Shown: piece by piece, positions 50,113-56,978 of the stretch
Layout: every line of letters starts with the position of its first letter
Position numbering within the stretch: the stretch's first letter is position 1
Origin: a virus
IMG/VR virus record: IMGVR_UViG_3300033273_000513
Location: 1 to 64,000 of that record
Length of the DNA stretch: 64,000 nt
Strand: one strand, 5' to 3'
Notes under the pieces: model-generated
The model's database searches: none
What the model was told of the DNA's origin: nothing
What the model saw: only the letters and a program-made list of their open reading frames with translations
Made by a program: the position numbers and the translations under genes

Positions 50113-51125
50113 AGACTGCTCTTATCACTGGAGGTGCTGGGTTTATTGCTCACCACCTCATTTCCCGTATTCTGAAAGAAACTGATTGGAATATCGTCAC
50201 TCTTGATCGACTGGATTACAGTGGTAATCTGAATCGTCTGAATGACATTCTGTTGCACGATTGCACACCAGAACAACGTCAACGTGTCCGTGTAGTTTTC
50301 CATGATCTTAAAGCCGAACTGAACCCACTTGTCCGTCGTGAGATTGGTAAAGTGGATTATGTTCTGCACCTTGCTGCTGGATCTCATGTAGATCGCAGTA
50401 TTGATTATCCCATGGAATTTGTCATGGATAATGTGGTCGGGACATGTAACATTCTTGACTTTGCACGATCTCAAGATAATCTTGAGAGATTCTTGTATTT
50501 CAGCACAGATGAAGTCTTCGGACCAGCACCTGATGGTATCAAGTATAAGGAGAACGATCGCTACAACTCCACCAATCCTTACAGTGCCACTAAAGCTGGA
50601 GGTGAAGAACTTGCGGTAGCATATCAGAACACTTATGGTATGCCGATTTACATCACTCACACGATGAATGTTTTCGGGGAACGTCAACACCCCGAGAAGT
50701 ATATTCCGATGTGTATTCGTCGCGTTCGTGATGGTGATTGTGTCACGATTCATAGTGACAACACCCGCACAATCCCTGGTTCTCGTCATTATATTCACGC
50801 TGATGATGTTGCGTCTGCTGTGTTGTTCCTCCTTGGAAAAGACATCATTGAACGTAACTATGGTGGTGCAAAGTGTCCTAAGTTCAATATCGTTGGCGCT
50901 GAAGAATTGAACAATCTGGAACTTGCTCAAATCATCGCAGATGCACAAGGTCGTGAACTCAACTATGAATTGGTTGACTTCCACTCTTCTCGTCCTGGAC
51001 ATGATCTTCGCTATGCTCTTGATGGTGATAAGATGAAAACAATGGGATGGACTCCTGCTAAATCAGTGCGGGAACGAATTGCTGAAGTGACGGCGTGGAC
51101 ATTGAACAATGAGCGTTGGCTATAA
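50109..51125 (+). CDS. Sugar-nucleotide dehydratase/epimerase, RmlB-like SDR
   Basis: 338 aa extended short-chain dehydrogenase. NAD site G-G-A-G-F-I (8-13); active-site S-T-D-E-V-F-G (132-138) with the D-E pair used by 4,6-dehydratases; Y158-S-A-T-K162 catalytic pair; late motif H-Y-I-H-A-D-D-V. Most like dTDP-glucose 4,6-dehydratase. With the glycosyltransferase at 57374 it may alter sugars on host surface or virion; that link is inference. Confidence 0.88.
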   Translation: MKTALITGGAGFIAHHLISRILKETDWNIVTLDRLDYSGNLNRLNDILLHDCTPEQRQRVRVVFHDLKAELNPLVRREIGKVDYVLHLAAGSHVDRSIDYPMEFVMDNVVGTCNILDFARSQDNLERFLYFSTDEVFGPAPDGIKYKENDRYNSTNPYSATKAGGEELAVAYQNTYGMPIYITHTMNVFGERQHPEKYIPMCIRRVRDGDCVTIHSDNTRTIPGSRHYIHADDVASAVLFLLGKDIIERNYGGAKCPKFNIVGAEELNNLELAQIIADAQGRELNYELVDFHSSRPGHDLRYALDGDKMKTMGWTPAKSVRERIAEVTAWTLNNERWL

Positions 51126-51336
51126 TCCACAGGTAGATGATTACGTCATCTGGAAAGATTCCATCGGCATTGTGCTTGAGGGATGGGTCTATTTCGTCTG
51201 TGATAGGTACATCACGATTGAAATCAGTGTGAGAGACAAACCCGATGACCTTGTAGATTTTCACAAAAAAGTTCACTGTTGTGTGCTTTGTTTCGCTGAA
51301 GATTGGCACAAATTGCGTTGCGTGGACAGTCGGTAG
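51109..51336 (+). CDS. Hypothetical beta-rich protein, 75 aa
   Basis: Overlaps the dehydratase by 17 bases. D-D-Y-V-I-W-K-D-S-I-G-I-V-L-E-G-W-V-Y-F-V suggests a small beta barrel. No known family. Confidence 0.62.
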   Translation: MSVGYNPQVDDYVIWKDSIGIVLEGWVYFVCDRYITIEISVRDKPDDLVDFHKKVHCCVLCFAEDWHKLRCVDSR

Positions 51337-51400
51337 GACAGTCCTAGAACTGTCTCAGACCCCTCGCCAAGGACTGCCAGAGGGTCTATATTGTATTTGT
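51337..51400 (+). promoter_or_regulatory. Punctuation module: palindrome, hairpin, promoter-like end
   Basis: GACAGT-CCTAGA-ACTGTC is followed by an AGACCC...GGGTCT stem (51357-51387) and by TATATTGTATTTG. It lies just after a stop and 17 bases before the next ATG. The palindrome matches those of the other modules. Confidence 0.55.
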
Positions 51401-51416
51401 TGAGAGGAACACCCCA

Positions 51417-51644
51417 ATGCAAGTCACTTCCAAGCGTCACTCCATGGTTGTCGAGTTCCGCCCTCATGCCATTCTGACTGACAAGTTCGTTTACACTCTG
51501 AAGTTCAAAGGTGAGACACAATCCATGCGGTTGATGTCCCGTCGTGATATGATCGAAACTGTTAACGCCCGTCTGGATCTGCACGGTTACACTGTTACCG
51601 ACTTCCTCACTGAGCCCCAACAATATATGCCCGCCGCCTGCTGA
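51417..51644 (+). CDS. Hypothetical protein, 75 aa
   Basis: Preceded by GAGAGGAAC. Alternating beta pattern (S-M-V-V-E-F-R-P; Y-T-L-K-F-K-G-E-T) and a helical end. Unknown function; first gene after a regulatory module. Confidence 0.65.
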   Translation: MQVTSKRHSMVVEFRPHAILTDKFVYTLKFKGETQSMRLMSRRDMIETVNARLDLHGYTVTDFLTEPQQYMPAAC

Positions 51645-51646
51645 TT

Positions 51647-51787
51647 ATGTCTCTTATTAAACAATTTCTTTTTACAATGATGAACGACGAAACTATCAAT
51701 CAATTTCTTGATGAATGTGAACCATCAGAAGATGATGTTGATAACTATTGTCAAATGATCGAAGAGGTTCAACATGCTGAGAACTAA
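51647..51787 (+). CDS. Small acidic protein, 46 aa
   Basis: ATG two bases after the previous stop; overlaps the next gene by 14 bases. Highly acidic second half (S-E-D-D-V-D-N-Y). Unknown. Confidence 0.58.
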   Translation: MSLIKQFLFTMMNDETINQFLDECEPSEDDVDNYCQMIEEVQHAEN

Positions 51788-52052
51788 TTTGTCAACGTCT
51801 CTGGGTGGCACAGTAGAGACAGATATTCCTGATGATGTAGAATGGATCGATGATGCTTTTTACATCAAAAAGACACGATTCGGTCTTTTTACCAGTGTGT
51901 TGAAGAAACCCCTGGGTCAACACTTTCTGACTGGTGGTGATAGAGAGTCGGTGATTATCATGTCCCGTTGGCATCTCAAATGTCTACAGGATGGTACACT
52001 GGATGATTACACTCGCGTCGTTAATTCTGGAGTCGTTGCAGGTAAACTATGA
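51774..52052 (+). CDS. Hypothetical protein, 92 aa
   Basis: Mixed alpha/beta with V-I-I-M-S-R-W-H-L-K-C-L-Q near residue 60. Overlaps the following gene by 4 bases. Unknown. Confidence 0.65.
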   Translation: MLRTNLSTSLGGTVETDIPDDVEWIDDAFYIKKTRFGLFTSVLKKPLGQHFLTGGDRESVIIMSRWHLKCLQDGTLDDYTRVVNSGVVAGKL

Positions 52053-52246
52053 TTGATACTTGGAGAGAATATAGTAACAGATCTATCGCCAAAAATCTTC
52101 TGGACAGTGTAGCTGAATTGACCAATGGAACATTACACACAGTCAAATGTGTCAACTCCCGAGGAGAATCCTCCACAAAATATGTCATCGAAGTCCCTGA
52201 TGCCAGGAGTTCTGATGTTTCTGGGAGTGATACTAGCGACTCTTAG
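52049..52246 (+). CDS. Hypothetical protein, 65 aa
   Basis: Helical start and beta-like end (T-K-Y-V-I-E-V-P-D), Ser/Asp-rich tail. Overlaps a second frame with a membrane protein (52182-52322). Confidence 0.58.
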   Translation: MIDTWREYSNRSIAKNLLDSVAELTNGTLHTVKCVNSRGESSTKYVIEVPDARSSDVSGSDTSDS

Positions 52247-52322
52247 TGTGATCGTCGCTGGTTATTTCAAAGGTAATATGCACATCGAAGCAGTATGGCA
52301 TTCTCTGCATAATTTCACATGA
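52182..52322 (+). CDS. Small membrane protein, 46 aa
   Basis: From ATG 52182 (GAGGAG 14 bases upstream; the frame is open back to ATG 52125). One clear transmembrane segment (V-L-M-F-L-G-V-I-L-A-T-L-S-V-I-V-A) and a polar C-terminus. It overlaps the previous gene in another frame by 65 bases. Confidence 0.55.
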   Translation: MSSKSLMPGVLMFLGVILATLSVIVAGYFKGNMHIEAVWHSLHNFT

Positions 52323-52344
52323 ACGTATTATTTGCGCTACGAGA

Positions 52345-52393
52345 TATAAATACTCTACTGAGACTTGACATAAAGTCTTTGAGAGAGTATCAT
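52345..52393 (+). promoter_or_regulatory. Late motif TATAAATA plus sigma70 promoter
   Basis: An exact T4 late motif (52345-52352) is followed by TTGACA (52365-52370), 17 bases, TATCAT (52388-52393), a near-perfect host promoter. The gene at 52427 could be read both early and late. Confidence 0.82.
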
Positions 52394-52426
52394 ACTTAAG
52401 TTCACCAACCCCTACGAGATCTTACG

Positions 52427-52591
52427 ATGTACGCTCAAACAATCCCACAAAAATCAAAATTTCGTGTCACTCTTGAATTTGATGTTTTCGATGATTTCGA
52501 TCCTTATAACATCAACTGGGACAAACTGTTTGACATCGAAGGTCAAGAGAGTTTGAGCGTACATGTCGAAGATCTGACCGACGACTGGTAA
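52427..52591 (+). CDS. Acidic hypothetical protein, 54 aa
   Basis: Beta start (F-R-V-T-L-E-F-D-V-F) and acidic end. Sits directly behind a strong promoter and is followed by a regulatory module, so it is a one-gene unit. Unknown. Confidence 0.65.
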   Translation: MYAQTIPQKSKFRVTLEFDVFDDFDPYNINWDKLFDIEGQESLSVHVEDLTDDW

Positions 52592-52631
52592 TATATTGAA
52601 CACAGATCCGCGTTCGTGGTAGTGCTTGTGT

Positions 52632-52690
52632 GACACTAATCTTAGTGTCCATAATTTCCGCCACGGACGTTTTTTTATGATATTTTAAGA
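52632..52690 (+). promoter_or_regulatory. Punctuation module: palindrome, T run, promoter-like end
   Basis: Perfect GACACTAA-TC-TTAGTGTC (52632-52649), then CCGCCACGGACG with T7, then ATGATATTTTAAGAAC. Same order as the other modules though its promoter part is diverged. Confidence 0.6.
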
Positions 52691-52708
52691 ACAATCGAGG
52701 ATTTCTTC

Positions 52709-52828
52709 ATGACTGAGCAACAAATTCAAGAAATGATGAAAGATGAACTTTTGATGGAAATTATCGAGGAAGAAGCAGCAAAGTATGAAATCACAGTTGA
52801 TTACTACATTCAAGAATTTGCACTGTGA
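52709..52828 (+). CDS. Small acidic helical protein, 39 aa
   Basis: Almost all Glu/Gln/Lys/Met/Ile: one or two helices. Its end overlaps the next GTG start by 4 bases. Unknown. Confidence 0.58.
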   Translation: MTEQQIQEMMKDELLMEIIEEEAAKYEITVDYYIQEFAL

Positions 52829-52983
52829 ACTTTACATCGGAAGAACTCAAGTATCTTGATCGTTTGTTAAGCTGTGCTTCGTCTTATACGATTGCTCGTG
52901 GCGAACAAATTGACCATCCTACAGTGAAACATAAGGAACTTCAACAAAAGATTAAAAACCAACTGCAAAGACTGCACCAATGA
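52825..52983 (+). CDS. Small helical protein, GTG start, 52 aa
   Basis: GTGA overlap with the previous stop. Pattern S-E-E-L-K-Y-L-D-R-L-L then K-E-L-Q-Q-K-I-K-N-Q-L-Q suggests an antiparallel helix pair. ATG overlap with the next gene. Confidence 0.6.
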   Translation: MNFTSEELKYLDRLLSCASSYTIARGEQIDHPTVKHKELQQKIKNQLQRLHQ

Positions 52984-53153
52984 GCAAGAAATTCTTCGGC
53001 GAAGTTTGGTTAGAATCACCAGAACATCCTCGCCAACCTGATAGAGTGATCTGCCTGCCAGATAGTATCACAACTTCAGCAGAAGGCGAAGAATTGATGA
53101 AGCGAATGATGCCCCATGCTTTTCATGTTCGAGCGTTCGTGATGGACTGTTAG
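52980..53153 (+). CDS. Hypothetical protein, 57 aa
   Basis: Starts in an ATGA overlap. F-G-E-V-W-L-E-S-P and D-R-V-I-C-L-P-D strands, helical end. Last gene of a three-gene unit. Unknown. Confidence 0.6.
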   Translation: MSKKFFGEVWLESPEHPRQPDRVICLPDSITTSAEGEELMKRMMPHAFHVRAFVMDC

Positions 53154-53156
53154 TGT

Positions 53157-53224
53157 GACAGTCCGCGAGCTGTCCACATTTTCCGCCACTGGGGTGGTTT
53201 TCATGTATTCTATAAGAGTCAAAG
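53157..53224 (+). promoter_or_regulatory. Punctuation module with full promoter core
   Basis: GACAG...CTGTC (53157-53174), CCAC-TGGG-GTGG with TTTT (53186-53201), then TCATGTATTCTATAAGAGTC (53201-53220). Terminator and promoter within 70 bases, before ATG 53239. Confidence 0.72.
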
Positions 53225-53238
53225 AAATTCACCACTAA

Positions 53239-53442
53239 ATGACACTGACCGAACGCAATCAAAAGTTGTACGAACTCCGCAAACAACTTGACAAAAAGCG
53301 TAACGAACTTGCATGGATTGAGACCGAGATGATGGCAGTTCGTTCAGAATATGATCGGGAAAGAGCTGATTTGTTTCAACAAATGTTTGAAGAGAGGAAC
53401 ACTCTGTGGGATCACCTTGATCGCGTGACTGTCAACAACTGA
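53239..53442 (+). CDS. Helical coiled-coil-like protein, 67 aa
   Basis: Heptad-like E/K/L pattern (L-R-K-Q-L-D-K-K-R-N-E-L) over most of the length. Shares one base with the next start. Unknown. Confidence 0.64.
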   Translation: MTLTERNQKLYELRKQLDKKRNELAWIETEMMAVRSEYDRERADLFQQMFEERNTLWDHLDRVTVNN

Positions 53443-53615
53443 TGAAAAATCCTTACGTCGAAAATCTCATTGAAATGGGATATGATCGTGCTGACTGTGA
53501 AACAGTCGCAGTTGCTGGAGTTGATAAGACTTTCCCACTGAACATTCATGGGAGAGTGTATCAAACTCAAGAAGAATACGATCAAGCACTTCACGATTTT
53601 CTCAACGGACAATGA
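53442..53615 (+). CDS. Hypothetical protein, 57 aa
   Basis: Starts on the previous stop. M-G-Y-D-R-A-D-C-E-T-V-A-V-A then R-V-Y-Q-T-Q-E-E-Y-D-Q-A. Overlaps the next gene by 4. Unknown. Confidence 0.62.
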   Translation: MKNPYVENLIEMGYDRADCETVAVAGVDKTFPLNIHGRVYQTQEEYDQALHDFLNGQ

Positions 53616-53908
53616 ACTACACTCTCAAACAACTGCAACAACGAGTCAACAAACTCATCGAAAAACAGGGTGAAGATGCATACTGTGGTGCATGGATTTA
53701 CACTAAAGAGGATGTTTGTATCATAACAGATGAGGGAGATGAGTTATATCCTTGCGAGGATAATCCTGAACTGACTGAACGTATCTTCAATGATGTGGGC
53801 AACATTGATTACATCTACACTGTAATTCAAGACTGCGTTAATGAAGTTTCAGAGGAACAATTCATGCTTTACCAACAAGAATTAGACGAATCGCCGTTGG
53901 TTCAATGA
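53612..53908 (+). CDS. Acidic hypothetical protein, 98 aa
   Basis: Helical start (L-K-Q-L-Q-Q-R-V-N-K-L), beta hairpin-like middle and acidic end. Last gene before a punctuation module. Unknown. Confidence 0.65.
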   Translation: MNYTLKQLQQRVNKLIEKQGEDAYCGAWIYTKEDVCIITDEGDELYPCEDNPELTERIFNDVGNIDYIYTVIQDCVNEVSEEQFMLYQQELDESPLVQ

Positions 53909-53914
53909 TAACGT

Positions 53915-53985
53915 GTGACAGTCTTAGAGCTGTTCACGATTGGTTGAAACGGGTTCGTTTTCGTGTATTATTAAAGAGTCAAAGG
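53915..53985 (+). promoter_or_regulatory. Punctuation module with promoter core
   Basis: GACAGTC...GAGCTGTTCAC, then AAACG-GGTT-CGTTT, then TCGTGTATTATTAAAGAGTC (53961-53980), 11-35 bases before ATG 53996. Confidence 0.7.
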
Positions 53986-53995
53986 GATTTCGCCG

Positions 53996-54184
53996 ATGCG
54001 CCACACCAAAGCACAAGTTCTTGAGCAGTTTCGTCTCAACTGGAAAGCACAAACTATTGCCAATCCTATACTGAAAGCTGATGTAGTTTGGAAGCGTGAA
54101 GCATGGAATAACTTCACCGATGATCTCTGCAAAGAGGGTTACATTACCAAGAATCAGCACAACAACTGGAACAATCCTTTCTGA
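53996..54184 (+). CDS. Hypothetical protein, 62 aa
   Basis: Helical, with W-K-R-E-A-W-N-N-F-T-D-D-L and Asn-rich end. Shares one base with the next start. Unknown. Confidence 0.63.
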   Translation: MRHTKAQVLEQFRLNWKAQTIANPILKADVVWKREAWNNFTDDLCKEGYITKNQHNNWNNPF

Positions 54185-54384
54185 TGAACATTTTTCCCAT
54201 TGATGACCAACTGATTATGTTAATCGATCGTTTGAATAATGCGATCAATGTTTGTTATGAAGCACCTGAAATTGAGGATCAGGGTTATCCTTATGCTACA
54301 GGATATTCGCGGTCTGCGATGATAGAAGTCGCAGATAGTTTAGGTGCTATTGTTAAACAAATGCGAGAGGGAGTGGACGGTTGA
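54184..54384 (+). CDS. Hypothetical protein, 66 aa
   Basis: Helical first and last thirds, with Y-A-T-G-Y-S-R-S-A-M in between. Followed by a punctuation module. Unknown. Confidence 0.63.
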   Translation: MNIFPIDDQLIMLIDRLNNAINVCYEAPEIEDQGYPYATGYSRSAMIEVADSLGAIVKQMREGVDG

Positions 54385-54397
54385 GCTAGTTGCACAC

Positions 54398-54445
54398 AGC
54401 CCCTTGTGGGGTCGCCGTTTTCGTGTATTATTAGAGAGTCAAAGG
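54398..54445 (+). promoter_or_regulatory. Punctuation module with promoter core
   Basis: CCCC-TTGT-GGGG (54400-54411), a GTTTTCG end and TCGTGTATTATTAGAGAGTC (54421-54440) before ATG 54454. Nearly the same promoter core as at 53961. Confidence 0.7.
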
Positions 54446-54453
54446 AACAGCAC

Positions 54454-54627
54454 ATGTCTGACCAACAATTTTCCGCAACAATCTACAAACAACTGTTCAC
54501 AGGAGCTGAGTGGGATGCGATTGCTTTTGCTATGAAAGACTACGGTGATTTTCATGGCGGTGTTGATGAAGCCATTGCAAATCGAGTTCAAGAGAAGATC
54601 AACGCAATTTTCGACCTCACTAAGTGA
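54454..54627 (+). CDS. Hypothetical protein, 57 aa
   Basis: Helical, with F-T-G-A-E-W-D-A-I-A-F-A-M-K-D-Y-G. ATG is preceded by AAAGGAAC. Unknown. Confidence 0.62.
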   Translation: MSDQQFSATIYKQLFTGAEWDAIAFAMKDYGDFHGGVDEAIANRVQEKINAIFDLTK

Positions 54628-54635
54628 ATCAAATC

Positions 54636-54980
54636 ATGACTCAAACATTGACACAAACCAAACCACAATTTCTGACCGAAGCACTCATCGAAGTGCTGAA
54701 CAATGAGTGGAAAGTTAATTCCATTGAATCTGGTCGTGACCTTTATCATCAACTTGAGGTAGAAGAAGGTCGCAAGTATTTGAAAGTATGGGATCGTCTT
54801 TATCGTGCTGGTGATGCTGATGACTGCCGCAGTTGCTGGATGTTCGTTGATAAGAATACCGGCGAATGTTACAAACCAGCATCATACAAAGCACCTGCAA
54901 AAGGTGTTCGTTATCTGATTACTCAGTTGGCAGATAATCCTCACATTTGTGATCCCTACGGTTCCTTTCTTTATCTCTGA
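54636..54980 (+). CDS. Hypothetical protein, 114 aa
   Basis: The start at 54636 is preferred; GTG 54624 is in frame and overlaps the previous stop. C-R-S-C-W-M-F-V-D-K-N-T-G-E-C-Y-K-P-A resembles a small metal-binding or beta-hairpin unit with three Cys. No family known to me. Confidence 0.68.
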   Translation: MTQTLTQTKPQFLTEALIEVLNNEWKVNSIESGRDLYHQLEVEEGRKYLKVWDRLYRAGDADDCRSCWMFVDKNTGECYKPASYKAPAKGVRYLITQLADNPHICDPYGSFLYL

Positions 54981-54982
54981 AA

Positions 54983-55186
54983 ATGCAATTCCAAGTTACT
55001 GAGATTGAGTTTGATTTTGATGATTCTGCTTCCTATGATAAGGAACCAGGATATTTTCAAACAATTATTGATGACACAATCGGTACAATTTGGGATGCCG
55101 ATGATGGAGATGATCTCATCGAAGAGATCACATCTGCCACAGGTTGGTGTGTCAAATCCATTGATTATCGTCACGTTCTCAAATGA
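54983..55186 (+). CDS. Acidic hypothetical protein, 67 aa
   Basis: Beta start (Q-F-Q-V-T-E-I-E-F-D-F) then a very acidic middle (D-A-D-D-G-D-D-L-I-E-E). Overlaps the next gene by 4. Unknown. Confidence 0.62.
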   Translation: MQFQVTEIEFDFDDSASYDKEPGYFQTIIDDTIGTIWDADDGDDLIEEITSATGWCVKSIDYRHVLK

Positions 55187-55350
55187 TTACTTCCAAGCGT
55201 TACATGCTCAAAATCATGAAAGATTGTGAGTATGCTCATCCTCTCACAAGAGAACAAAAGTTTGAAGTCTTCTGCAAAGTGTGTGATAATATGCTCGAAG
55301 CGGGGAGACTTTCCAAAGCAAAACATAAACAATGGACCGAGATCTGGTGA
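55183..55350 (+). CDS. Basic small protein, 55 aa
   Basis: ATGA overlap start. Basic helical with V-F-C-K-V-C-D-N in the middle and a K-H-K-Q-W-T end. Unknown. Confidence 0.62.
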   Translation: MITSKRYMLKIMKDCEYAHPLTREQKFEVFCKVCDNMLEAGRLSKAKHKQWTEIW

Positions 55351-55364
55351 CGAGTGGGCCCAGT

Positions 55365-55427
55365 GCGGGAAGTGTCCATATTTCCCGCCACCGCTTCTCA
55401 TTTCATGTATTCTATAAGAGTCAAAGG
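55365..55427 (+). promoter_or_regulatory. Punctuation module with promoter core
   Basis: GCGGGAA/TTCCCGC perfect stem (55365-55388), then TCATGTATTCTATAAGAGTC (55403-55422), the same core as at 53201, before ATG 55448. Confidence 0.72.
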
Positions 55428-55447
55428 AACACAACTCACCCGACATC

Positions 55448-55795
55448 ATGCGTAAGATCGAAAAGCAAATGTGTGCCGCCATTCATTACAATCAGAACTG
55501 GCAATCTGCAAACACTTCTGTTCACTTTGATCCCGAAACTGGCATCTCTGTTGTTCGTCTTCACGGCAACAAAATTGCTGAGGTTAGTGACACTGAAGTG
55601 ACAATCTTCGATGGCGATCATCAAACTAAAACCACAAAATCACGTCTGAATGCTCTTTGCACTGAATTTTGTATTGCTGGCGAAGGTGTTTTCCAGAAAG
55701 ATTTTGTCTGGTATGTTCGTAAGTTCGTCGGTGCAATCAACGGACAAAATGTTTACAAGACTGAAGACTTCGTTTCTGGTTATGTCTTCGTCTGA
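55448..55795 (+). CDS. Hypothetical protein, 115 aa
   Basis: Beta-rich, with S-V-H-F-D-P-E-T-G-I-S-V-V-R-L-H-G and a second beta part (F-V-W-Y-V-R-K-F-V-G). One Cys-rich point only. Unknown; first gene after a module. Confidence 0.66.
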   Translation: MRKIEKQMCAAIHYNQNWQSANTSVHFDPETGISVVRLHGNKIAEVSDTEVTIFDGDHQTKTTKSRLNALCTEFCIAGEGVFQKDFVWYVRKFVGAINGQNVYKTEDFVSGYVFV

Positions 55796-55815
55796 TACCC
55801 TTATCTAACATCATC

Positions 55816-55980
55816 ATGTCAGAGTCTAAGTTTCTTCTTTACGGTCAATTTCATCGTGCAAATGGTTGGATTATGGACGACTGTTTGAGTTACATCAAAC
55901 TCACAAAAGAGGATGCGATTGCTACATGTAATCGACTTAATCCTCACTTCGTTATTTCACATATTGAGGTTGAAGATTGA
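55816..55980 (+). CDS. Hypothetical protein, 54 aa
   Basis: Strand-helix-strand pattern (F-L-L-Y-G-Q-F-H ... A-I-A-T-C-N-R-L ... V-I-S-H-I-E-V-E), a small ferredoxin-like unit by eye. Overlaps a possible tiny gene. Unknown. Confidence 0.62.
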   Translation: MSESKFLLYGQFHRANGWIMDDCLSYIKLTKEDAIATCNRLNPHFVISHIEVED

Positions 55981-56054
55981 CCAAAACTAAAAAAGAATGG
56001 GCTGGAACTTATGCCCGTTTTTATACCATCTTCGCTCTTCTTATTCTTCTCTAA
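55977..56054 (+). CDS. Possible 25-aa membrane peptide (TTG start)
   Basis: TTG 55977 in an overlap with the previous stop opens a frame with a basic start (T-K-T-K-K-E-W) and a hydrophobic end (F-Y-T-I-F-A-L-L-I-L-L). The DNA also contains GGGC...GCCC followed by GTTTTT, so the same stretch might be a terminator instead. Confidence 0.35.
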   Translation: MTKTKKEWAGTYARFYTIFALLILL

Positions 56055-56056
56055 TC

Positions 56057-56251
56057 ATGACTGAAACCAAAGACAACATTGTGGATCGTGATGCACTTCA
56101 AGAGGCATACATTGAGTCGATTATTGATGGCATGGATCATAAAACAATGTACCAATATGTTTATGATAACCTGACAGATCATCTGGATAAGTATAGCGTT
56201 GATGAACTGATTACAGAGGTTGAAGATCACTATCCTGAACTGTTGGAATAG
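56057..56251 (+). CDS. Acidic hypothetical protein, 64 aa
   Basis: Helical and acidic (E-A-Y-I-E-S-I-I-D-G-M-D). Last gene before a 484-bp non-coding region. Unknown. Confidence 0.64.
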   Translation: MTETKDNIVDRDALQEAYIESIIDGMDHKTMYQYVYDNLTDHLDKYSVDELITEVEDHYPELLE

Positions 56252-56345
56252 TTGCTTTTATTCCAAAAATAGGGTAAAATGAGTGTAAATCAATTAAAAA
56301 AGGTTCAAAAAAATGTAAATCAGTGTTTTATCCTTATTGAGAACT
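56252..56345. other. AT-rich non-coding stretch before the 34-bp repeat
   Basis: Starts with GGAATA...TATTCC; contains poly-A/T runs and two copies of the word GTAAATCA (in GAGTGTAAATCAATT and AATGTAAATCAGTG). I see no gene. Its closeness to regular repeats resembles the easily melted part of a replication origin; this is inference. Confidence 0.4.
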
Positions 56346-56371
56346 ATTCTCTGGATACTACCCAATAGTAT

Positions 56372-56560
56372 GCTCAAATCTTATGAAATGTATGGCTGAT
56401 GATGTGCTCAAACCTTATGAAATGTTCTCTCTAGTTCGTGTTAAAGTCTTATGAAATGTGCTGATGATTATGTGCTCAAATCTTATGAAATGTGCTGATG
56501 ATTATGTGCTCAAATCTTATGAAATGTTCTCTCTAGTTCGTGTTAAAGTCTTATGAAATG
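56372..56560. repeat. 34-bp-periodic repeat array, six units
   Basis: The word CTTATGAAATG starts at 56380, 56414, 56448, 56482, 56516 and 56550, exactly 34 bases apart. It extends to about 20 bases (GYTMAARTCTTATGAAATGT). The 14-base interval is of two kinds: GCTGATGATTATGT-like and TCTCTCTAGTTCGT; units 2 and 5 are identical, as are 3 and 4. Unit length is not a multiple of three and no gene crosses it. Iteron-like. Confidence 0.92.
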
Positions 56561-56639
56561 TGCCAGAGTCTTGTTGTCTAAGCGCGCACGTTATCATGCC
56601 GCCGCCCAGTATAAACCACCCCGCCCAGATCTGTCAACC

Positions 56640-56656
56640 CTCAGAGCACCTCTGAG
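56640..56656. promoter_or_regulatory. Perfect palindrome CTCAGAG-CAC-CTCTGAG
   Basis: Seven-base arms with a 3-base centre, about 45 bases before the promoter core at 56697. A candidate operator for a dimeric repressor or a small hairpin. Confidence 0.5.
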
Positions 56657-56666
56657 ACACTTATAA

Positions 56667-56723
56667 GGCTGTCCACCATTCGTGCCAGAGCAGTCCTTTT
56701 CGTGTATTCTATAAGAGTCAAAG
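56667..56723 (+). promoter_or_regulatory. Punctuation module with promoter core
   Basis: GGCTGTCCAC...GAGCAGTCC, TTTTCG, then TCGTGTATTCTATAAGAGTC (56700-56719), before ATG 56736. Confidence 0.7.
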
Positions 56724-56735
56724 AAACGCAAAGCA

Positions 56736-56978
56736 ATGCAAACCGCCGCCGACAATCTGATTCAAATTGCCGCTGAGTTGAATGCTGCTGGAAAGCAGGT
56801 GAAAGTGACAGTGCTCAAACCACGCAAAGCACGTCGTTCTGAGTTGATTATGAGCAGCACAAAAGGAGTTCGCACCAACACTAATCGTCGCGGCCAAGCA
56901 TACACTGGGCACGCCACTTATGCGACTCAGAGCACTATTGAGGGTAATCGTTCTGCTTACTTCAAAACATCAGGTTGA
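56736..56978 (+). CDS. Basic hypothetical protein, 80 aa
   Basis: Helical Ala-rich start, a basic K-P-R-K-A-R-R segment at about 28-34 and a Thr/Asn/Arg-rich end. The strong positive charge suggests nucleic-acid binding. It lies between two non-coding blocks, one with regular repeats. Unknown family. Confidence 0.66.
   Translation: MQTAADNLIQIAAELNAAGKQVKVTVLKPRKARRSELIMSSTKGVRTNTNRRGQAYTGHATYATQSTIEGNRSAYFKTSG

Noticed and set aside
56372-56560. Regular repeats taken as a CRISPR array
   Set aside because: The intervals are only 14 bases, two of them are reused, and no cas gene is present; an iteron-like binding array explains them better.
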